This document shows positions 26,203-34,111 of a stretch of 64,000 nucleotides of DNA, piece after piece. Source of the DNA: Muribaculaceae bacterium (GTDB taxonomy: Bacteria; Bacteroidota; Bacteroidia; Bacteroidales; Muribaculaceae); contig JAMPAK010000001.1 in assembly GCA_023667285.1 (NCBI GenBank), forward strand, positions 1,236,846 through 1,300,845, in the 5' to 3' direction. The translations under genes were made by a program, and so were the position numbers. Below the pieces are notes generated by a model. It was not told the DNA's origin and searched no databases. It worked only from the letters and a program-made list of their open reading frames with translations. The number at the start of each line of letters is the position of its first letter. Position 1 is the first letter of the stretch.

Positions 26203-26784
26203 TCAGAATGTGTAGACAAGGTCAATTGCGGCTTTAGTGAGGCCCACGTAGTTGTGGGGATGGCGGCGGTCAACTTTCTGTCCGCAGTCCTTGCACTCAT
26301 ACTTGTCATACTGAGTGTATGTCCAGCCCAGACCGATGACGGCCTCTATGTTCCAGTGGCGGTTGAGGATCCAGGAGTAACCGTAGACGATGCCTGCGCC
26401 TCCATACCATCCCTGGAACCTGTAGTCCTTGAGTTTCCTGAAGTCAGTTCCCAGGAACTTGAAGGGGAGGTCGAGGTTGCCCCAGTTGTACTGGCCGCCC
26501 AGGAGGTGTGCTCCGACGAAATGGCCTGAGAAAGCGTCGCAGAACCAATATCGGCCCTCGGGCTGCACTAGCCAGTGTTTCCACCGGTGGTCGCTGATGT
26601 CCCATGCGTTTATATTGCCGCTGAGGTCGAATGTCCACTTGGGGGCCAGTTTAACCTCAACACCTGCATTAGGCGACAGCAGTGCGTCGTAAAGAAGGTT
26701 GGACTTGACAGCCACTTTCTGACCATAAGCCCCGAGGGTGGCCAGCAGGCAAAGGACTGTTAGAATTAGGCACTTGGGTTTCAT
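26203..26784 (-). CDS. DUF3575 outer-membrane protein, first gene of the fimbria operon
   Basis: The start at 26784 (ATG; a GTG at 26793 is possible) gives 193 residues with a signal peptide ending AYGQK. The body is amphipathic beta-strands with many Trp and Tyr (KWTFDLSGNINAWDISDHRW, FQGWYGGAGIVYGYSWILN) and ends in a C-terminal Phe (DLVYTF), as in outer-membrane barrels. DUF3575 is known as the gene ahead of DUF3868 in fimbria loci. A CKDC pair near residue 166 may form a disulfide. The gene after it starts 16 bases on. Confidence 0.85.
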   Translation of the reverse strand: MKPKCLILTVLCLLATLGAYGQKVAVKSNLLYDALLSPNAGVEVKLAPKWTFDLSGNINAWDISDHRWKHWLVQPEGRYWFCDAFSGHFVGAHLLGGQYNWGNLDLPFKFLGTDFRKLKDYRFQGWYGGAGIVYGYSWILNRHWNIEAVIGLGWTYTQYDKYECKDCGQKVDRRHPHNYVGLTKAAIDLVYTF

Positions 26785-27151
26785 AAGATGCACATAGGGT
26801 TTTCAGCGGACAATCACAAGGATTGGCACCCGGTGTTGTCCATTTTCATGTCTCGCCTACCGCATCTGCCCGGAAGGCAGGGATTGAGGCTGACATTATA
26901 TTAGAGGATGATTATTATTGTGGTGTTTTATACTAAGAATTTTTTTTGCGTGTGTTCGGTGTGTGTTTATTGCGTTTTTGTTAGGGATGGGAATCCATGG
27001 CTTCGGCCTTGACCGGAGTCTGCGTGTGGTGGGACTTCAAGACATACTGTGTCCATAATATCCTTGGTTTTGACAAAGTTAGTGTATAGGTTAAGGGTGT
27101 GGTCTTTAGTATGATCGTGTCATTTTCGGACACCTACTTGTTTAGCGAGTA
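26785..27151 (-). promoter_or_regulatory. Long leader region of the fimbria operon
   Basis: About 360 bases without an obvious gene lie between the promoter at 27152-27182 and the first fimbria gene. They hold a second -7-like element (TAACTTTG, 27081-27074, without a good -33) and small hairpins, such as CTGCC/GGCAG at 26866-26880. Such a leader could carry post-transcriptional control. I see no inverted repeats at its ends that would mark a phase-variable promoter. Confidence 0.5.
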
Positions 27152-27182
27152 CAAAGGTACGAACTATTTTGCAATTGCGCAA
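27152..27182 (-). promoter_or_regulatory. Promoter of the fimbria operon
   Basis: On the minus strand TTG (27182-27180), 20 bases, TACCTTTG (27159-27152). The spacing and -7 match the Bacteroidota consensus. Confidence 0.65.
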
Positions 27183-27265
27183 TAGAACAATGCAGGAAAA
27201 TATGTTAAAAAACATAATTTCCGCGCGATATGCCCTACAGGCATCTGTAGTGAGGTATAAAGAAA

Positions 27266-27310
27266 TAGCCCCATAAGGCCGACGATGTTTTCGCGAGCCT
27301 TATGGGGCTA
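27266..27310 (-). terminator. Terminator of the dnaE-trxA-TPR lipoprotein unit
   Basis: TAGCCCCATAAGGC (27266-27279) pairs perfectly over 14 bp with GCCTTATGGGGCTA (27297-27310). On the minus strand TTTCTTTAT follows. It lies 47 bases after the stop of the TPR lipoprotein gene. Confidence 0.85.
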
Positions 27311-27357
27311 AAAAGGTGTCGATGAGAGGAGGCTTCCCCTCAGGTCACGGCAGCGGA

Positions 27358-29043
27358 TCAGCGGATGGCGTTTGTGACGTTGTAGCGTGAGAACTCGAGG
27401 TCAGCAGCGGCGCGGGCGCGGAGAGCAGGGTCGAGTTTGACTGCCTGACGGAGGTTTGAGGTGACCATCTGCTCGTTGCCGGTGCGTGCGCCGAGGATGG
27501 CCATCAGGTAATATGTGGTGGCGTCTGGCGATGTGATTCCGGCAAGGGTCGATTTGGCTTTGCTGTAGTTGCGGTCGAGGATCTGTGCGAGAGCTGCGTT
27601 GTTGCTCTTGTCGTTGCCGAAGGCCTTCACAGCAGCCTTGACATCGCCCTGCTTGAGGTAAAGCACACCGAGGGCGGGGCCGAGGTCAGAGAGACCGCCA
27701 GCGTTGCCGAAGGCAGAGTTGGCAGCCTTCCAGTCGTCATTGACGAGCGCCACGAGGCCCTGGTTCATCTGGCTCTCAGGAGCATTGGCATTGAGGCGGG
27801 CAGCCTTCTTGAACGAAGCCATGGCAGCGTCGAAGTCGCCCTGCTGATAGAGGACCTTGCCGAGGTTGTTGTAGGCGCGGTAGTCGTTGGGGAATAGGCG
27901 TGTGGCTTCCTTGTAGATGGCCTTCTGGCGGTTGAGGTCGTCAGTGAGGGTGGCTGTGTAGAGAATCTCCTCGAGGGTAAGGGTTGAGGGGTCGGTGTCG
28001 AAGGCAGCGTTGAGCTGTGCGTCGCTCTTGCCGATTACATTGACGCTGGCTGTGATGCGTGAGTAGCGGAGCTGGGGAAGAATCTCGTCAGCGAGCTGGT
28101 CGAAGACGCTTGAGAGGTTGCGTATCTCGCGCTCGCGCTCCTCGGGGTCCTTATACATGGAGAGTACGCTCAGGATGAGGTCTTTGTCCTGGATGTTGCT
28201 TGCGGCTACGAGTTTCTGGAATCCTTCCCAGTCCTCGGGGGTGAACTGAGCGGTGAGCTCGCCAAACTCTGTCACCTTGTCTTTCTTGAGCTGGTTCTCG
28301 AGATAGCCCTTGGTGTTGCTCTCGCGGTTCTCAGCCAGGCGGGTGTTGAACTCCATAGAGCCGTCGGGCGAGGCATAGGAGGAGATGTTGATTTCCTCGA
28401 TGACGCGGGTGGTGTCTCCGGCGGCAGTGCGGATGTCGCGGTTAAGGCGGAGCACCTCGTCGCTGTCGAGTTCGCTCTTGCGGAGGTTGGCCTGATTGAT
28501 GAGGAAGTGGATATCGGCAGAGTATTTCTCATTGATGATGCGCTGGAAAGCGTCAGGAGCGAGGGCCGGTGTAAGGGTCGATGCATCGGCGAGGGCTGCT
28601 GTGGCCACCACGCCGTTTGCCACCTTGACACGGGGGAGAGCATAGGTCTTCTTGCCCTGCTGCACCTGGAAGTCGAGGAAGAGCTCTGAGGTCTGCATGG
28701 CAGGCTCGTAGACGTAGTTGACGGGGATGGTGACGGTGGAGCCACGGTCGTATGAGACAACTGGATTGTTGCCACGCACCTTCTCGCCCTGGAATGTGAG
28801 AGGCGAGCCGTTCTGTGAAGTCCCTCCATATGTGAGGACGGGTGTCACTGTGACAACGGCGTTCTTTTGGAAGAACTTGGCGGGGACGCGGCCGGTGACA
28901 GTGGCGGGGACATGTGTCCCGACGACCTCAAGGGGATTGGGGTTTGTCGAGAAGTAGTCTGCGGCAAACTGATTCATCTTCTTGCCGCATCCTGTCAGGA
29001 GCAGAGTGCCACTGACAAGAACAACTGTTGCTGATTTTTTCAT
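27358..29043 (-). CDS. TPR-containing lipoprotein with OmpA-like middle domain
   Basis: The start at 29043 gives 561 residues with a lipoprotein signal (LLLTGC, Cys19). After a beta-rich N-terminal region there is an OmpA-like segment (ADIHFLINQANLRKSELDSD, INISSYASPDGSMEFNTRLA) and then several TPR repeats (AYNNLGKVLYQQGDFDAAMA, SQMNQGLVALVNDDWKAANS). Proteins of this kind are periplasmic-facing lipoproteins that connect outer-membrane assemblies to peptidoglycan; the exact role is unknown. It shares the layout of the DUF3868 protein of the neighbouring fimbria operon, although it is transcribed with trxA (33 bases upstream). Confidence 0.8.
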   Translation of the reverse strand: MKKSATVVLVSGTLLLTGCGKKMNQFAADYFSTNPNPLEVVGTHVPATVTGRVPAKFFQKNAVVTVTPVLTYGGTSQNGSPLTFQGEKVRGNNPVVSYDRGSTVTIPVNYVYEPAMQTSELFLDFQVQQGKKTYALPRVKVANGVVATAALADASTLTPALAPDAFQRIINEKYSADIHFLINQANLRKSELDSDEVLRLNRDIRTAAGDTTRVIEEINISSYASPDGSMEFNTRLAENRESNTKGYLENQLKKDKVTEFGELTAQFTPEDWEGFQKLVAASNIQDKDLILSVLSMYKDPEEREREIRNLSSVFDQLADEILPQLRYSRITASVNVIGKSDAQLNAAFDTDPSTLTLEEILYTATLTDDLNRQKAIYKEATRLFPNDYRAYNNLGKVLYQQGDFDAAMASFKKAARLNANAPESQMNQGLVALVNDDWKAANSAFGNAGGLSDLGPALGVLYLKQGDVKAAVKAFGNDKSNNAALAQILDRNYSKAKSTLAGITSPDATTYYLMAILGARTGNEQMVTSNLRQAVKLDPALRARAAADLEFSRYNVTNAIR

Positions 29044-29076
29044 ATGTAATAATGTGATGGTTTCAAGTGGCATGAA

Positions 29077-29397
29077 TCAGAGGGCTATGAGCTGCTTGAT
29101 GCGCTCTTCGAGGGAAGCCTTGGGCTGTGCGCCGGCCATGCGGAGGGATGCCACCTGCTCTCCGTTCTTGAAGAAGAGGATAGTGGGGATGGACATGATG
29201 CGATACTCGGCGGCGAGGTCATTCTCCTCCTCGATGTTGTATTTGCCTATCACTACCTGTCCCTCATACTCATTGGCAAGCTCCTCGACAATGGGTGCCA
29301 TGCGCACGCAGGGACCACACCATGTGGCCCAGAAGTCTATCACTACGGGCTGGCCCGATGCTATGATGTCGTGGATGTTCTGATCTGTGAATGTCAT
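29077..29397 (-). CDS. trxA: Thioredoxin
   Basis: The 106-residue product is a standard single-domain thioredoxin with active site WCGPC at 26-30, the cis-proline segment SIPTILFF and no signal peptide, so it is a cytosolic disulfide reductase fed by thioredoxin reductase. It starts 42 bases after dnaE and is followed by the TPR lipoprotein gene, so the three are probably cotranscribed. Confidence 0.95.
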   Translation of the reverse strand: MTFTDQNIHDIIASGQPVVIDFWATWCGPCVRMAPIVEELANEYEGQVVIGKYNIEEENDLAAEYRIMSIPTILFFKNGEQVASLRMAGAQPKASLEERIKQLIAL

Positions 29398-29439
29398 TTT
29401 GACTGGTGAGTTGATTGTTGTGTTATGTTGTGTTATGTA

Positions 29440-32400
29440 TTATTTCTCGATGGAGAACGGGATGTCTTCCTGTGTGAGTGTGTCGATGAGGGAGCGGTCG
29501 ATGGGGATGCGGCGCGAGGATGAGAGGCGCAGGGAGCGGTTGATGCTCGGATCGAACACTCGGAAGGCGAGTTCGCCCCCCTCGTCGGTCTGCCCTTTCT
29601 CAAGCAGGCGGTCGGAGAGCATGGAGCGGAGATGGGGGGTGATGCGGTCTGTGGGGAGGTCGATGGTTATTCCCCTCACGAGATGGCCCTTGACGTCGCT
29701 GAGAAGACGGATGTTGGCAATGTTGAAGCGGAGGTCAGAGTTCTGGAAGCGGCGTTCGTAGCGCCCGCTTATAATAATAGGTGTCCCCGGGAGTCCGTAG
29801 TTGCGGAAGTCAATGAAGGTCTGGCCGAAGAGCATGAACTCGGCGGAGCCGGTGTAGTCCTCGATCTTTAGGATGCCAAACTTTCCCTTTTTGCCCTGTT
29901 TCTCCTGGTAGTCGACAACCATGCCTCCAAAGTTGAGTTCGACACCTTCGACAGGATTGAATTCGTTGAAACCCTTGACGGTGCAGGCAGTTCCATAGTT
30001 GAGCTCCATGTAGTAAGGGTCGAGCGGGTGGGCCGAGAGATACATCCCCACGAGCTCGCGCTCCTTCTCAAGGCGTGTGGCAACGGGCCAGTCAGGCGTA
30101 GGGACACCGGCAGGGCGCCCGGCGGTTGAGAGGTCAGGATCCTCGCCGAAGAGCGACATGGCTGATGACTCCTTATCGGCCTGATATGACTGACCATATC
30201 TGACGAGCTGCTCGGAGAAACTTTCACCCTTGGGGCTGACTCCGAAGTAGTCCTCACGCTTGAAGTCGGTGAAACTGTCCATGGCTCCGGCCAGCACAAG
30301 GCTCTCGAGGGTGCGGCGGTTGACGGCACCTGAGGGGATGCGCTCCACGAAGTCGTAGACACTTTCGTAGGGGCCATTCTTGTCTCGTTCGGCTATGATG
30401 GCTTTGACGACCCCCTCCCCTACCCCCTTTATGGCAGCGAGCCCGAAGCGGATGTCGCCCTTGCGGTTGACACCAAACTCCATGTAGCTCTCGTTGATAT
30501 CGGGGCCGAGGACCCTGATCTTCATGCGCTTGCACTCATCCATGAAGCCTGTGAGTTTAGTGATGTCCGAACGGTTGCGGGTGAGGATGGCGGCCATATA
30601 CTCAGAGGGATAGTTGGCCTTAAGCCAAGCTGTCTGGAAAGCCACCCATGAGTAGCATGTGGCGTGGCTCTTGTTGAATGCATAGGAGGCAAATTTCTTC
30701 CAGTCCTCCCATATTTTTGACAACACCTTGGGGTCGTGGCCGTTGGCGGTTCCGCCTTTTATGAAGAGCCCCTCGAGTTCGTTCATCTTCTCAATGAGTT
30801 TCTTTCCCATGGCCTTTCGCAGGGTGTCGCTCTGTCCACGGGTGAAACCGGCGAGCAGACGCGAGAGTAGCATGACCTGCTCCTGATAGACGGTGACGCC
30901 ATATGTGTCCTTGAGATACTTCTCCATCACCGGGATGTCGTAGGTGATGGGGCTGCGTCCATGCTTGCGGGCAATGAAGTCGGGGATATAGTCCATGGGA
31001 CCCGGACGATAGAGGGCGTTCATGGCTATGAGGTCCTCGAAGGTGGAGGGCTGTAGCTCACGGAGATACTTCTGCATTCCGGCTGACTCAAACTGGAATG
31101 TGCCTGTGGTGTGGCCCTCGCAATAGAGCTGATATGTCTTGGGGTCGGTGATATCGATGGAGTCGATGTCGACGTCGATGCCCCGTGTCATCTTAATGTT
31201 GTGGATGGCCTCCTTGATGATGGAGAGAGTCTTCAGGCCGAGGAAGTCCATCTTGATGAGTCCGGTGTCCTCGATGATGGATCCTTCATACTGTGTGACA
31301 ATCATCTTGTCGTTGCCGCTGGCGCCGGGGTTCTTGTCGACGGCTGTGGCGACAGGAACCCAGTCAGTGATGGGGTCACGGCAGATGATGACACCACAGG
31401 CATGGACACCCGTGTTGCGGACATTCCCCTCGAGCCGGCGGGCATACTCGAGGGTCTCTGTGATGAGGTGATTCTTGGAGTGGAGCTCATCGGCAAACTC
31501 AGGGACATACTGATAGCAGTTCTTGAGGTTTGTCTTGAGTGTCTTGCCGTCTGGACCGTCGGGCATACGCTTAGGCACGAGGTTGGCTAGACGGTTGCTC
31601 TCCGGGAGAGGCAGTTGCTCCACACGGGCCACATCCTTTATGGCCGACTTTGCGGCCATAGTGCCGAAGGTGATGATATGGGCCACCTTCTCCTCGCCAT
31701 AGCGCTCGGTGACATAGCGCAACACCTCGGCGCGGCCATCGTCGTCGAAGTCCACGTCGATATCAGGGAGCGAGATGCGGTCAGGATTGAGGAATCGCTC
31801 GAAGAGGAGGTCATATTTGATGGGGTCGACCTGTGTGATGCCAAGACAGTAGGCCACCACGCTTCCGGCCGCTGATCCACGGCCCGGGCCCACGGACACC
31901 CCAAGGTCACGGCGGGCCACATTGATGAAGTCCTGGACGATGAGGAAGTAGCCCGGGAAGCCCATGGTCTTCATGATATACAACTCAAAGTTGATGCGTT
32001 CCTTCAACTCATCAGTGAGGGGTGAGCCATAGCGCCTCTCGGCGCCCTCGTATGCGAGTTTGGAGAGGTAGTCTGCCTCAAACTTGATGCGATAGAGTTT
32101 GTCGTAGCCACCCAGTTTTTCGATTTTCTTCTGAGCAGCCTCAGGCGAGAGCACTACGTTGCCATTCTCATCTCGTGTGAACTCCTCGAAGAGGTCCTTT
32201 TCCGTGAGGCGTGAGCGATATTCCTCCTCACTGCCAAACTCCGCGGGAATCTCGAAGAAGGGCATGATGGGAGCGTGGTCTATGGAGTAGACCTCGACCT
32301 TGTCGATGATCTCCATGGTGTTTGAGAGCGCCTCGGGGATGTCGGGGAAAAGTGCCGCCATCTCATCCTGGCTCTTGAACCACTCCTGGTGAGTGTATCT

Positions 32401-33258
32401 CATGCGTCCCTCGTCGGTGAGAAAGTTGTTTGTCGAGATGCAGATGAGGCGGTCGTGGGCCTCGGCATCCTCAGCATTGATGAAGTGGGAGTCGTTTGTG
32501 GCAATCAGTTTGATGTCAAGCTTGCGGGCCAGGTCAATCAGCACAGGATTGACCTTCTGCTGTTCCTCGAAGGTCTCGCGGTTTGCGCCGGGGATATTGG
32601 TGGGGTGGCGCTGGAGCTCCACATAATAGTCGTCGCCAAATGTGTCCTTGAACCATTTCATGGATGCCTCGGCGCCCTGGATATCTCCGGCCATGATGAG
32701 CTGGGGAATCTCGCCGCCCAGACAGGCCGAGCAGACTATGAGACCCTCGCGATGTGAGGCCAGGGCGGCCTTGTCGGTGCGCGGATGGTGGTAGAATCCC
32801 TCAGTGTGGGCCTGGGAGACTATCTTGATGAGGTTCTTGTAGCCTTTGAGGTTCTTGGCAAGCACCACGAGGTGGCGTCCCTTGTCGGTTTTGTCCGAAC
32901 GGTCGGTGAGCGATCCTCGGGCCACATACATCTCACAGCCGAATATGGGTTTGAACTTGAGTTTTTTCTCATATTTGGCTATCTCGGCCTCGACCTCGGG
33001 GCGTATCTTCTCAGCCTCCTCGGGCGATGGGGCATCCTCCAGACGCTTGCGCGCGTCGGCTATCTTGCCCTTGAATTTACCCTTAAGTTTGTTGACATAG
33101 TTTGCCAACTCCTTGATGCCAAACATGTTGCCATGGTCGGTGAGGGCAAACCCCGGCATGCCGAGGTCTAAAGCCTTGTCTACAAGGCCCGTGACCGACG
33201 CCTGGCCGTCAAGCAAGGAATACTGGCTGTGGACATGGAGATGCACGAAATCTGTCAT
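29440..33258 (-). CDS. dnaE: DNA polymerase III alpha subunit
   Basis: The 1272-residue product is a DnaE1-type replicative polymerase. It begins with the PHP domain (HLHVHSQYSLLDG, residues 7-19), has the polymerase palm with the catalytic carboxylates in LPDIDVDFDDDGR, the finger region, a helix-hairpin-helix segment (GLAAIKGVGEGVVKAI) and a C-terminal OB-fold (GTPIIISGRYERRF). It copies both strands as the core of the replicative holoenzyme. Length and domain order are normal. A -7 element lies 26 bases before the ATG, inside the gap to truA, so it can be transcribed independently of speA-truA. Confidence 0.97.
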   Translation of the reverse strand: MTDFVHLHVHSQYSLLDGQASVTGLVDKALDLGMPGFALTDHGNMFGIKELANYVNKLKGKFKGKIADARKRLEDAPSPEEAEKIRPEVEAEIAKYEKKLKFKPIFGCEMYVARGSLTDRSDKTDKGRHLVVLAKNLKGYKNLIKIVSQAHTEGFYHHPRTDKAALASHREGLIVCSACLGGEIPQLIMAGDIQGAEASMKWFKDTFGDDYYVELQRHPTNIPGANRETFEEQQKVNPVLIDLARKLDIKLIATNDSHFINAEDAEAHDRLICISTNNFLTDEGRMRYTHQEWFKSQDEMAALFPDIPEALSNTMEIIDKVEVYSIDHAPIMPFFEIPAEFGSEEEYRSRLTEKDLFEEFTRDENGNVVLSPEAAQKKIEKLGGYDKLYRIKFEADYLSKLAYEGAERRYGSPLTDELKERINFELYIMKTMGFPGYFLIVQDFINVARRDLGVSVGPGRGSAAGSVVAYCLGITQVDPIKYDLLFERFLNPDRISLPDIDVDFDDDGRAEVLRYVTERYGEEKVAHIITFGTMAAKSAIKDVARVEQLPLPESNRLANLVPKRMPDGPDGKTLKTNLKNCYQYVPEFADELHSKNHLITETLEYARRLEGNVRNTGVHACGVIICRDPITDWVPVATAVDKNPGASGNDKMIVTQYEGSIIEDTGLIKMDFLGLKTLSIIKEAIHNIKMTRGIDVDIDSIDITDPKTYQLYCEGHTTGTFQFESAGMQKYLRELQPSTFEDLIAMNALYRPGPMDYIPDFIARKHGRSPITYDIPVMEKYLKDTYGVTVYQEQVMLLSRLLAGFTRGQSDTLRKAMGKKLIEKMNELEGLFIKGGTANGHDPKVLSKIWEDWKKFASYAFNKSHATCYSWVAFQTAWLKANYPSEYMAAILTRNRSDITKLTGFMDECKRMKIRVLGPDINESYMEFGVNRKGDIRFGLAAIKGVGEGVVKAIIAERDKNGPYESVYDFVERIPSGAVNRRTLESLVLAGAMDSFTDFKREDYFGVSPKGESFSEQLVRYGQSYQADKESSAMSLFGEDPDLSTAGRPAGVPTPDWPVATRLEKERELVGMYLSAHPLDPYYMELNYGTACTVKGFNEFNPVEGVELNFGGMVVDYQEKQGKKGKFGILKIEDYTGSAEFMLFGQTFIDFRNYGLPGTPIIISGRYERRFQNSDLRFNIANIRLLSDVKGHLVRGITIDLPTDRITPHLRSMLSDRLLEKGQTDEGGELAFRVFDPSINRSLRLSSSRRIPIDRSLIDTLTQEDIPFSIEK

Positions 33259-33284
33259 GGCAAAATTATGGCATTAGTAGAGTC

Positions 33285-33292
33285 CAAAGTTA
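33285..33292 (-). promoter_or_regulatory. -7 promoter element for dnaE
   Basis: Minus-strand TAACTTTG (33292-33285), 26 bases before the dnaE start. No clear TTTG is visible at the ideal distance upstream. Confidence 0.55.
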
Positions 33293-33348
33293 CGCAAAAT
33301 TCCCGACAGCCGGAGGGTGTTATTGATTTTTTAACACAATGTGGTGGG

Positions 33349-34098
33349 TCAATATCTCACGTCCCAGAGGTAGAGTGGCTCAGGGGGCATCGAGGTGCCT
33401 GCGGCACAGCGGTTGCGCTCGTTGATGACACGGGCAAATCCCTCAATGGTCAACTTTCCACGCCCCACCTCGACAAGAGTCCCGACGACGGCCCTGACCA
33501 TATTGCGCAGGAATCTGTCGGCGGTTATCTCGAAGTAATATCCGTCAATGCCGTCGGGGGAGGTCCAGGGGATCCACTCGGCACGAGTGACGTGGCAAAT
33601 GTTTGTCTTGGCGTCTGAGTGGAGCTTGGCAAACGAGGTGAAGTCCTCAGTGTCGAGCAGGAGACGGGCGGCCCGGTTCATGGCCTCATAGTCGAGTGTG
33701 GCCGGAGCCTTCCATACCAGAGGATACATGTAGGGGGAACTCACGGGGAGTGAGAGATAGCGGTAGGTCCTCGAGGTGGCTGAGAAGCGGGCATGGAGGT
33801 CAGGCGCAACCTGCTCGATGGAAAAGATGGAGATGTCGCGTCCAGTCATGGCGTTGAGGGCTCCGACAAGGCGCTCTGAGGGGATGGAGAGTGGCTCCGG
33901 GAGGTCAAAGTGGGCCACCATGAGACGGGCATTGACACCGGCGTCCGTGCGTCCGGCTCCAACGATTGACATTGGGCGGCGAAGGACCGTGGAGAGTGCC
34001 TCTTCGATGGTCTGCTGGACTGTGACGGCTCCCGGCTGAACCTGCCATCCATGGAACGGCGCGCCCCTATAGGCGAGGCGCATGAAGTAGCGTGACAT
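33349..34098 (-). CDS. truA: tRNA pseudouridine38-40 synthase
   Basis: The 249-residue product is TruA, which converts uridines 38-40 of the tRNA anticodon arm to pseudouridine. The catalytic Asp52 lies in GAGRTDAGVNARLMVAHF; the family usually has GVHA where this protein has GVNA. Other conserved segments are YRGAPFHGWQ, SLPVSSPYMYPLVW and FLRNMVRAVVGTLVEVGRGK. The length is normal. It starts 13 bases after speA and is probably cotranscribed. Confidence 0.95.
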   Translation of the reverse strand: MSRYFMRLAYRGAPFHGWQVQPGAVTVQQTIEEALSTVLRRPMSIVGAGRTDAGVNARLMVAHFDLPEPLSIPSERLVGALNAMTGRDISIFSIEQVAPDLHARFSATSRTYRYLSLPVSSPYMYPLVWKAPATLDYEAMNRAARLLLDTEDFTSFAKLHSDAKTNICHVTRAEWIPWTSPDGIDGYYFEITADRFLRNMVRAVVGTLVEVGRGKLTIEGFARVINERNRCAAGTSMPPEPLYLWDVRY

Positions 34099-34111
34099 CG
34101 TGGCGGTGGGG

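Noticed and set aside
26785..27265. Invertible (phase-variable) promoter for the fimbria operon
   Set aside because: No matching inverted repeats flank the promoter and no invertase or tyrosine recombinase gene is in the window.
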